NCBI GenBank assembly: GCA_041591085.1
Contig: JBFHSP010000037.1
Coordinates: 1-19,274 of the forward strand
Direction of reading: 5' to 3'
DNA from: Pleionea sp041591085
GTDB lineage: Bacteria > Pseudomonadota > Gammaproteobacteria > Enterobacterales > Kangiellaceae
DNA length: 19,274 nt
The position numbers and the translations under genes were made by a program. Numbering within the stretch: the stretch's first letter is position 1; each line of letters starts with the position of its first letter. The notes below the pieces were generated by a model. The model was not told the DNA's origin, made no database searches, and worked only from the letters and a program-made list of their open reading frames with translations. This document shows, in pieces, positions 5,731 to 11,716 of this stretch.

Positions 5731-6198
5731 ATGATAACAATTTGGAATACTACAAAACTAAAAGAAAAACTCGTGAAGAAGTCTCTCTCGGAAGGGCACG
5801 CATTTATCTATTTTTTTGCTACTTTAATTTACGACTACATTGGATTTACTTTTGGCTATCTTGGATTAAATGGGCAAGAACCTAATACTTGGGTGAAAAT
5901 TAACATTTATGGAGCACTGGGATTAACTTTTTTTGGTGTGTTGTATATTTTTTGGTGTAATGGCGCTACAAAGGGTGAGCAATTTTTTCAACGTTATTTT
6001 TCGCTCTCAGTAGTTGTTGGAATTAAGTTTGCCATTCTTATGCTTGGACTACCAATCCTTGTGGACTTAGCCACTGATGGCAAAGCTTACAATATGTTTC
6101 CTTGGTTAGGCTCTGCTATGTTTATTAGTTTGAATGTTCTTATGTTTGCATTCATAGGCAAGCACATTAAGACTGTACGAAATAGAATTGAGAAATAA
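5731..6198 (+). CDS. Four-TM membrane protein of unknown function
   Basis: A 155-residue integral membrane protein I cannot assign to a named family. Predicted helices are at about residues 22-45 (GHAFIYFFATLIYDYIGFTF), 59-76 (IYGALGLTFFGVLYIFW), 91-110 (LSVVVGIKFAILMLGLPILV) and 123-144 (FPWLGSAMFISLNVLMFAFI). The ends are charged and probably cytoplasmic (KLKEKLVKKS and KHIKTVRNRIEK). AAAGGAAA lies just before the ATG. The expected attC between it and the frameshifted GNAT cannot be recognised, so the boundary has decayed or been deleted. Its stop is 2 bases from the DUF3024 gene start, suggesting the two are co-translated in one cassette. Confidence 0.78.
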   Translation: MITIWNTTKLKEKLVKKSLSEGHAFIYFFATLIYDYIGFTFGYLGLNGQEPNTWVKINIYGALGLTFFGVLYIFWCNGATKGEQFFQRYFSLSVVVGIKFAILMLGLPILVDLATDGKAYNMFPWLGSAMFISLNVLMFAFIGKHIKTVRNRIEK

Positions 6199-6200
6199 TC

Positions 6201-6548
6201 ATGACCATCAGCGAGTTTGAAGTTAAAAGATGCGAGCGTGAACTCGAAAAGTTTTTAGAGGCTAAGAGACCGCCAGTTCATATTCGTGAACAATTCGATA
6301 TTGGCTATCGCATAGAAAACCAAAGTGTCGAGTTGTTTGAAATTCGCCCTGAATGGCGAAACCCAGAAAACAAAATGGAATTACCATTCGCTAAGACAAC
6401 GTTCGTTAAAAAAGAAAAAATTTGGAAGATTTACTGGCAACGTCAAGATCTCAAGTGGCACAGCTACAAACCTGTGCCAAGTGTGCAACACTTTGAGGAA
6501 TTCTTGTCTGTAGTGAAAGAAGATGCTAATGCTTGTTTCTTTGGCTAA
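6201..6548 (+). CDS. DUF3024 domain protein
   Basis: A 115-residue soluble protein covering the whole DUF3024 family length. Conserved stretches seen in order: SEFEVKRCERELEKF, RRPPVHIR-like segment (KRPPVHIREQFDIGYRIENQ), VELFEIRPEWRNP, a KTTFVKKEKIWKIYWQRQDL core followed by KWHSYKP, and the C-terminal EEFLSVVKEDANACFFG. Family function is unknown. The core is rich in Trp, Lys and Arg. The ATG is 2 bases after the preceding gene's stop with only a weak GAGAAA ahead, so translational coupling is likely. The stop TAA lies in GGCTAAC, an R''-like box, but no matching R' is recognisable downstream. Confidence 0.9.
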   Translation: MTISEFEVKRCERELEKFLEAKRPPVHIREQFDIGYRIENQSVELFEIRPEWRNPENKMELPFAKTTFVKKEKIWKIYWQRQDLKWHSYKPVPSVQHFEEFLSVVKEDANACFFG

Positions 6549-6892
6549 CTCAACGTTTAACCTGAGAATGTTGCGCACTGTTTTTATAGGCAGTCCTATT
6601 GATTCGAGATGAGTCAATTGCCTTTAAATTTCTCTAGCCATAGTAATTACTCCGTACAAAATATAAGACAAATCACTATAAGTGCAGGAGTAAGCATTAT
6701 CTTATTAATGCAGAAACAATTTGAATTCTGAGAGATTGTCATAACAAGGAATATGAAGAAATCGGATAACAAAATATCAACTTCTTACTTTTGTCTGTTG
6801 AGTCGCTATGCTCATTCATATTTACGACAACATATTTTGACGAAACCAGTCAATGGGTGCTATAAACAGGTCTTGATAAGAGGGCTGTTATT
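6549..6892. other. Gene-free stretch with decayed cassette junction and antitoxin promoter
   Basis: No gene is supported. It begins with R''-like boxes (GGCTAAC at 6543-6549, GTTTAAC at 6555-6561) without a clear right end, so an attC has probably decayed here. Small perfect hairpins occur at 6586-6599 (ATAGG/CCTAT) and 6694-6711 (GCATTA/TAATGC). The last 60 bases hold the promoter of the Phd/ParE pair. Confidence 0.55.
6837..6866 (+). promoter_or_regulatory. Promoter of the Phd/ParE operon
   Basis: -35 TTGACG (6837-6842) and -10 TATAAA (6861-6866) with an 18-base spacer lie 26 bases before the antitoxin ATG. AACAG just after the -10 and CTGTT just before the ATG could form an operator for antitoxin autorepression; this is inference. 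Confidence 0.7.
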
Positions 6893-7159
6893 ATGCAAAC
6901 TAAATTCTCAGAAGATGTTATTCCATTATCTGATCTTAAAGTTAATCCGGGAAAAGTTATAAATCATGCCAAAGATTCTCACAGACCAGTACTTTTAACC
7001 AGTCGTGGTCGTGGTGTAGCGGTTATTCAAGGCCTTGAGGACTATGAAAATATTAAGGAAGAACTTGAGTTTGTAAAGGCTATTACCCAGGGATTAATGG
7101 AAATTAAAGAAGGTGAAACAAAAGATATTAGCGAAGTGAAAAAGCAATTAGGACTTTAG
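6893..7159 (+). CDS. Phd/YefM family antitoxin
   Basis: An 88-residue antitoxin. The N-terminal DNA-binding fold is typical of Phd/YefM: EDVIPLSDLKVNPGKVINHA, then RPVLLTSRGRGVAVIQGLED, with the conserved LTSRGRGVAV turn. The C-terminal half (EELEFVKAITQGLMEIKEGE) is the helical tail that would wrap the toxin. AGAGGG precedes the ATG, and a clear promoter lies upstream. The toxin gene starts 3 bases after its stop. The pair is in the cassette orientation, unlike ccdAB. The antitoxin is expected to repress its own operon together with the toxin. Confidence 0.93.
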   Translation: MQTKFSEDVIPLSDLKVNPGKVINHAKDSHRPVLLTSRGRGVAVIQGLEDYENIKEELEFVKAITQGLMEIKEGETKDISEVKKQLGL

Positions 7160-7162
7160 CTT

Positions 7163-7471
7163 TTGAATATTTCTTTTTCTAAATCAGCTATCGATGATCT
7201 TAAAGCGATTAAATCCTTTTATTTGGAACAAGGTGTATCCCAAATTGGCGTTGATTTTGTAGCTGCAATTGTCGAGCACATTGAAACTCTTGTTGTACAT
7301 CCTGATATTGGCCGAGTAGTTCCAGAGTTTAACGATAAGTTGATCCGAGAGCTTATTCACTCTCCATTTCGGGTTGTTTATCTACGAGAAAGCAAATCAA
7401 TACAAATTATCAGAGTGTGGCGTAGTGAGCGGCTACTAAAACTTCCAGAACAACCAAACACTAATAACTGA
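7163..7471 (+). CDS. ParE/RelE superfamily toxin
   Basis: A 102-residue toxin of the ParE/RelE fold. Key stretches are the helical hairpin SKSAIDDLKAIKSFYLEQ, HPDIGRVVPEF, and the C-terminal sheet RELIHSPFRVVYLRES then IQIIRVWRSERLL, a signature of the ParE branch. That branch usually inhibits gyrase, whereas RelE cuts mRNA; sequence alone does not settle the target. The start is TTG, 3 bases after the antitoxin stop, so translation is probably coupled to and weaker than that of the antitoxin. No better ATG exists nearby. The gene is complete and looks intact. Confidence 0.92.
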   Translation: MNISFSKSAIDDLKAIKSFYLEQGVSQIGVDFVAAIVEHIETLVVHPDIGRVVPEFNDKLIRELIHSPFRVVYLRESKSIQIIRVWRSERLLKLPEQPNTNN

Positions 7472-7607
7472 ATGTATCAACTCTTAATATCTTGAAATAA
7501 TTAAGGCCGAAAACAAGAAGATGGCAGTCTCCGCACTACTGATGATTTCGACTTTGATTCTTTTAATTCGCCAATCAACCTTGATTGATTAAACTTAAGC
7601 GTTAATC
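7462..7607 (+). other. Possible attC at the right end of the island
   Basis: TAATAAC overlapping the end of the toxin gene, and GTTAATC at 7601-7607 preceded by TTAAGC, show partial arm pairing (TAAC..T.AA.GT). A small AATCAA/TTGATT hairpin lies inside. At 146 bp it is long and the pairing is weak. Its interest is its position: it ends 1 base before the stop codon of the fimL-like core gene. Confidence 0.3.
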
Positions 7608-7608
7608 A

Positions 7609-9273
7609 TCAAAACCTAAACTGATTCTTTAATTTTTCAAAAGTTTCTTCAGCAAATGAAAAGAGTTTAGGACTTGGTAAATATTGGTTTTCAACGGTTT
7701 CTAAATAAAATTCTACACTACACAGTAAATCAGATAACAGCTCGATACTGGTATAAGCAACGGACTTTTTAACAATGTGTTTTTGGCACAAACTGATTAA
7801 CTCAGTAAGCATCTTTTTAAACTCATCAGTAATCACACTGTTCATTTCTTTAAGTGCACGTTCAATATTGGTAGGCATTGATTCCAACAGTTCTGGATCG
7901 TGATTGTTTTGTATGTATTTTTCAATTTGTTGCAAAGCCAGTTTAATATGCTGACGTGCGGTTTTACACGATGAAAGCTGCTCTTCGGTTAAAGACTCTC
8001 GTTTAAGCGAAGTTGATTGCGCGGCCGATTGGGTTCTATTAGCAATGATGTGCGTTTCAATATTGGCTAAACACTGGCTGCAGTAGGCGCGCGTTTCATC
8101 TTTTAAGTTATTTTTATCTTTTATCGTGGCGTTTACTTGTTTTACCGCTTCGGCTAGTTCGGCTTGAATATCGGCAAAGTCGAGCACAGAGAACAAGCTA
8201 TGCAATTGCTTTAATTCTTTGAGTAGATTATTAAGCTCATTAGAACCTGCTTTAAAATCTTCGGTGATTAAGTTGGTTTGCGCTAAAACAATAGAATCAT
8301 TTATGGATTCAAATAACGATTCGTAATCGGAATCGTTTAACCCTTTCATTAATAAAAATTCTTGGGTTAAGTTTCGTTCGGTTAAACCAGTTACAGCCAG
8401 ATCAAAATGCTTTCTCAGATTTAATGAAAGTTCATCTTTGGCATCGGATAAACTGACCAAATAAAGCAGATGAAAAGAGAGCTTTTCAGCTTTTACTCGC
8501 TGTTCATAGTTCAGTTCTCGATCGGTATGACCGAGTTCGCGCATTTGTAAATCGAGCTGAGCAAATAATTTAATTCGATTTGAGCTGATTAATAATCCAC
8601 CGTTTTGAATGCCTTCAATCACCCCTTGTGCTATCCACCATAAATTAGGGGCAGATGGACTACCGCATTGTTCATCTAATCGATTTAAAGCACGCGCCAT
8701 CATATTCAGGCCGCCGCTCATGTTGGTTTTTCGAATAACTTCAATTAGCCCCATTTGAAACATTTGACGTAATCGGCGAGATACCTTCGCTACTTCGTAT
8801 CGATCTAGTTTTGTCTCTGCGGTTTCATTGGTTCTTACTTTTAAATGGTTGGCTTTAAATAGGTAAGATTCGGGGTAGAGGCTAAATCCTGCCAGCTTGC
8901 GTAAATCGTTAATGGCGCTAAATAACAACTGCGGTAAGTCGAAAGGCTTTTTAATAATGAGCTCTATGTAACGCTCAAGTATGGTCAAGTTGTAAATAAT
9001 AGCTTCTAGCAGCGCGGTATCCTTTTCGTTAAAAGGATCGCTCATGTGCTTGATGGCCTCACAAATATCGCGCGTTAAAATGGTGGCGGCAGGCATTTCG
9101 ATAAAGCTAAACACTCGATTGATTTGATAAACTTCTGCCCACGCTTGCTTGCGTAAAGCGGTTTGCTCTTTGGCAGTATGGTAGGCCTCAAGCGTTTTAA
9201 TCACTTGCTGATTACACTCGGTAATCTGCTTTGATAACACTGAAACGGAAGCAATTTGATCGTGATATGCCAT
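7609..9273 (-). CDS. fimL: FimL-like regulator (ChpA N-terminal homologue)
   Basis: A 554-residue cytoplasmic helical protein resembling FimL, a paralogue of the N-terminal region of the type IV pilus chemosensory kinase ChpA/PilL. In Pseudomonas FimL connects the Chp system to CyaB-made cAMP and is needed for twitching. Matching stretches are LLFSAINDLRKLAGFSLYPE (about 117-136), the RRLRQMFQMGLIEVIR segment (166-181), LWWIAQGVIEGIQNGG (211-226), and the C-terminal LLSDLLCSVEFYLE (about 512-525) followed by a helix ending in FEKL. Length fits FimL. There are no HATPase, CheW or receiver domains, which separates it from full ChpA, and I see no phosphotransfer-His motif. Divergent from the 9605 gene. 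The start has only weak SD potential in an AATAAC-rich leader. The symbol is assigned by similarity. Confidence 0.75.
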   Translation of the reverse strand: MAYHDQIASVSVLSKQITECNQQVIKTLEAYHTAKEQTALRKQAWAEVYQINRVFSFIEMPAATILTRDICEAIKHMSDPFNEKDTALLEAIIYNLTILERYIELIIKKPFDLPQLLFSAINDLRKLAGFSLYPESYLFKANHLKVRTNETAETKLDRYEVAKVSRRLRQMFQMGLIEVIRKTNMSGGLNMMARALNRLDEQCGSPSAPNLWWIAQGVIEGIQNGGLLISSNRIKLFAQLDLQMRELGHTDRELNYEQRVKAEKLSFHLLYLVSLSDAKDELSLNLRKHFDLAVTGLTERNLTQEFLLMKGLNDSDYESLFESINDSIVLAQTNLITEDFKAGSNELNNLLKELKQLHSLFSVLDFADIQAELAEAVKQVNATIKDKNNLKDETRAYCSQCLANIETHIIANRTQSAAQSTSLKRESLTEEQLSSCKTARQHIKLALQQIEKYIQNNHDPELLESMPTNIERALKEMNSVITDEFKKMLTELISLCQKHIVKKSVAYTSIELLSDLLCSVEFYLETVENQYLPSPKLFSFAEETFEKLKNQFRF

Positions 9274-9604
9274 GTTATTGTTATTGTTTCACCAATGGAT
9301 GCTGATTTTTTGGTATTGCTAATATTAGCAGCTTTTTGTTAAAGCTAGATTTATGAACCATTCATCGCATAATTGCAATAGTTAAGCTCGGTGATTATTT
9401 ACAATAAATTCAAGTTGTTAGAACAAGCACATAATCTTTAGCTCGTTAAAACATGACTCAATTTGCAGTCATCTAGGCTAGAATATGCTAATTTTCAGCT
9501 TCTTTACCGAAAGCTGATGTTGGCATAGCGATTAACCATAACTAAAACAACTGCCTTACCAGCAATTGAAAATTCGACGGAAACGGAAACAAAGAGCCAC
9601 CCAT
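9274..9604. other. Divergent intergenic region between fimL-like and membrane-protein genes
   Basis: No gene is supported. It contains a perfect 14-bp palindrome TGCTAATATTAGCA (9317-9330), abutting an AGCTTT/AAAGCT hairpin (9330-9346), 45-75 bases in front of the fimL-like start. A 6-bp inverted repeat ATGACT/AGTCAT at 9453-9472 lies near a -10-like TAGAAT facing the plus-strand gene. These may be regulator sites; no known consensus is matched. Confidence 0.5.
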
Positions 9605-10891
9605 ATGAAATGTGTTTTGGATACCACCATAGTTTTAAAGCAGCTTATTGCTACCGATGGCCATAAGTTAGCCATGACCATTGGTGGTAAATCACTTTTG
9701 GACCATCACTTTGATTCCATGCAGCAAGCTGGAATCACTTCGGTTTTTGTTTTGATAGAGGCGGAATCTAAAGTCAGAGGGTTTATCGGCCGAGAAGCGG
9801 CTCAATATGGCTTTACCCCCACTTTTTTGGAAGTCCCTAAAGAGCTGATAGAAGCAAAAAAATCACTCACCTTGGCCGAATCCTATTTAAAAGAAGTATT
9901 TATATATTGGCCAATAAATCGCATGGTGTCAGCTGATCTATTGCAGCTTATGGTGACAACACCGATCAATAATCACCAACTGCTTTCATTGTTGTTTACC
10001 GGTAAAAACCACCCTCAAGTGGGCAAAAACAGTATTCAAATTACCGGCTTTGATCCGGATAAAATGATCCGTACTGTAAATAACCAGTCATCGTTTGGTT
10101 ACGATATCGGGCTGTATAAGTGTTCGCCGTTAGTGTTTAAGTTAATTGAGAAAGTGTCGCAAGCTAAAGGCTTTAGTTGGAAGCAACTGTTAACCGCGAT
10201 GACTCGTTCGGGGCTTGGGGTGGTGGAGACGACCGAGTCTTTAGACTGGAGCATTATTGAGAGTAATGAAGATATTGCAGTCATCGAGTCGTTAGAGTCG
10301 AACAAAGTGGTTTGTGAAATCGACTGGAACGAGCTTGATCGTAAAGGTATGTTTTCTGCTTTCGCTTGGTTGGCAGAGCGTATAGCGATGCCCGCAATTA
10401 AAAATTATTACTTTGTTATTTGGTTAGCCCTGTTCGGCTTAAGCACTCTGTGTTATTTAACCGGGCAGCGGTTTTTTATGTGGAACGGGGCCATATTGCT
10501 CGCAGTGAGTGTGGCTTTATTTCCGTTATTCAGTCATTTAGATGAGCGCATCCGAAATAACGCATGGATTGAACCGCACGGTTTATTAATTCTCCGCTTA
10601 GCGGTGATCGTTTTTTATACCTTGAGCATTTTTAGCGCTTATGGCATGGGTTTTTGGCTTGCTTTTGCCATTGTTTTAGTAGGTGTCGAATTATTTTTTG
10701 TGTTTAAACCGATAGAGATTGAAGATCCCAACGTAGAGCAAATTGCTTCAAGCTTTTTAGTGCACGCCGGCGTTTGCTTTGTGTCGGCCATTATCACTTT
10801 GCCACTGGTTGGTTTGATTTTGTTTGGTTTATTTTCACTCAGCCTCGCGTCAGCTAAAGTCCCTAAGCTATTAAAAGAAATTCGGCATTAA
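9605..10891 (+). CDS. Membrane protein with degenerate nucleotidyltransferase-like N-terminus
   Basis: A 428-residue protein with an unusual two-part layout. Residues 1-110 resemble a nucleotidyltransferase (GT-A) fold: HKLAMTIGGKSLLDHHFDSM, then QAGITSVFVLI, recalls the GGKPLIEH...AGI..I.VV pattern of NTP-transferases. The N-terminal LAAGxGTR loop is missing, so it is probably not catalytic in the usual way. Residues about 265-420 form five or six membrane helices (for example NYYFVIWLALFGLSTLCYL and FLVHAGVCFVSAIITLPLVG). The order of parts recalls bifunctional IPC transferase/DIPP synthases, but the CDP-alcohol phosphatidyltransferase motif DGxxAR...GxxxD is absent. ATG 9605 was chosen over a TTG at 9566, which has no ribosome-binding site; AAAGAG precedes the ATG. 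Product unknown; divergent from the fimL-like gene. Confidence 0.7.
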   Translation: MKCVLDTTIVLKQLIATDGHKLAMTIGGKSLLDHHFDSMQQAGITSVFVLIEAESKVRGFIGREAAQYGFTPTFLEVPKELIEAKKSLTLAESYLKEVFIYWPINRMVSADLLQLMVTTPINNHQLLSLLFTGKNHPQVGKNSIQITGFDPDKMIRTVNNQSSFGYDIGLYKCSPLVFKLIEKVSQAKGFSWKQLLTAMTRSGLGVVETTESLDWSIIESNEDIAVIESLESNKVVCEIDWNELDRKGMFSAFAWLAERIAMPAIKNYYFVIWLALFGLSTLCYLTGQRFFMWNGAILLAVSVALFPLFSHLDERIRNNAWIEPHGLLILRLAVIVFYTLSIFSAYGMGFWLAFAIVLVGVELFFVFKPIEIEDPNVEQIASSFLVHAGVCFVSAIITLPLVGLILFGLFSLSLASAKVPKLLKEIRH

Positions 10892-10963
10892 ATTTAGGAA
10901 AAATACCCAGTTAAGAGCAAAGGGAATTCCTTTCCTCTTAACCTTTGAATTAAGCTCTAACGT

Positions 10964-11386
10964 TTACCAAAATCCTTCCTTATCAATCCAGCGGATAGAT
11001 ACGGCGAGCCAGTAAGCTGAAAACCAAAATACAACTAAAGGTGTAAATTTTGGAATAGTCACGTGCGCTAAAAAGCCTAGTACACCAATCAGAACACAAA
11101 GTTTTTCAATAAGTATTGCGGTGCTGCGCTTTCTTATTCCCCACATTCCAATGGTGACCCAAATCGGTGCTCTTTGCCAATTTTCAGTAGTTTTATCTAT
11201 CACAGTAATCGTCTCCGTTAGTTTAGAAATATCAATTTCAAAAACCGAGGCTAACGACTTAAGCGTTTCGTTACTGGCTGAGTTGCCTGCTTCGACTCGC
11301 TGAATGGTTCTTAAACTAAGACCGGAAAGAGCCGCAAGGTGTTCTTGTGACCAACGCATATTCTCTCTTAATTTTTTAACTATCAT
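10964..11386 (-). CDS. XRE-type HTH regulator with two membrane helices
   Basis: A 140-residue protein. Residues 1-60 are a Cro/CI-type helix-turn-helix: IVKKLRENMRWSQEHLAALS, then GLSLRTIQRVEAGNSASNET as turn and recognition helix, then LKSLASVFEIDISKL. A short linker leads to a 2TM module at about residues 90-130 (IEKLCVLIGVLGFLAHV and PLVVFWFSAYWLAVSI), ending in the motif RWIDKEGFW. HTH plus 2TM proteins are a known small family of presumed membrane-bound regulators with unknown signals. GAGGAA lies 7-8 bases before the ATG. Divergent from the diguanylate cyclase gene; three 11-bp direct repeats lie in the shared upstream region, so self-regulation or control of the neighbour is possible. 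Confidence 0.88.
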   Translation of the reverse strand: MIVKKLRENMRWSQEHLAALSGLSLRTIQRVEAGNSASNETLKSLASVFEIDISKLTETITVIDKTTENWQRAPIWVTIGMWGIRKRSTAILIEKLCVLIGVLGFLAHVTIPKFTPLVVFWFSAYWLAVSIRWIDKEGFW

Positions 11387-11716
11387 TCAATCGGTTCCTC
11401 GGTTTGGAGCGCTTAGGTTAGGTAGTTTATTCGAATACTGTGACGACAATCTACCGCCAGTAAGCCGTCAGTATGCCGTCAGGCTTAAAAACAACGATAT
11501 TTTTTCGACTATTTTAGGATTTTTCTTAAATAACAGTTTTGAGATACTGATTGGATTTATTCGCAGCTGAAATGGCCTGTTTCTTCAGCAAATTCCATAA
11601 AAAGCTTAGCGTTATTGAGGATCAAGGAATGTTTAAGTCTTAATCAAATTTGAGCAAATGAACTTCACCTCCTAAACTTAATACTCAAACAACCTATAAT
11701 TTTAAAAATTCCAGCG
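11387..11716. other. Divergent intergenic region with 11-bp tandem repeats
   Basis: No gene is supported. Besides the tandem repeats at 11454-11486 it holds a perfect -10 hexamer TATAAT at 11695-11700, only 16 bases before the diguanylate cyclase ATG. If used, it would give a leader of a few bases. No clear -35 precedes it, and the ATG has no Shine-Dalgarno. Confidence 0.5.
11454..11486. repeat. Three tandem 11-bp repeats, CCGyCAGTAwG
   Basis: Units CCGCCAGTAAG, CCGTCAGTATG and CCGTCAGGCTT follow each other without spacing. An 11-bp period is about one helical turn, so all copies face the same side of DNA, as with iterated regulator sites. They lie about 70-100 bp upstream of the HTH/2TM gene and about 230 bp upstream of the diguanylate cyclase gene. 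Confidence 0.6.

Noticed and set aside
6753..6962. 69-codon open frame ahead of the Phd antitoxin
   Set aside because: It overlaps the antitoxin start and its promoter and has no recognisable protein features.
11304..11570. Plus-strand open frame antisense to the HTH gene
   Set aside because: It is the shadow of the HTH coding sequence and spans the divergent promoter region and tandem repeats.
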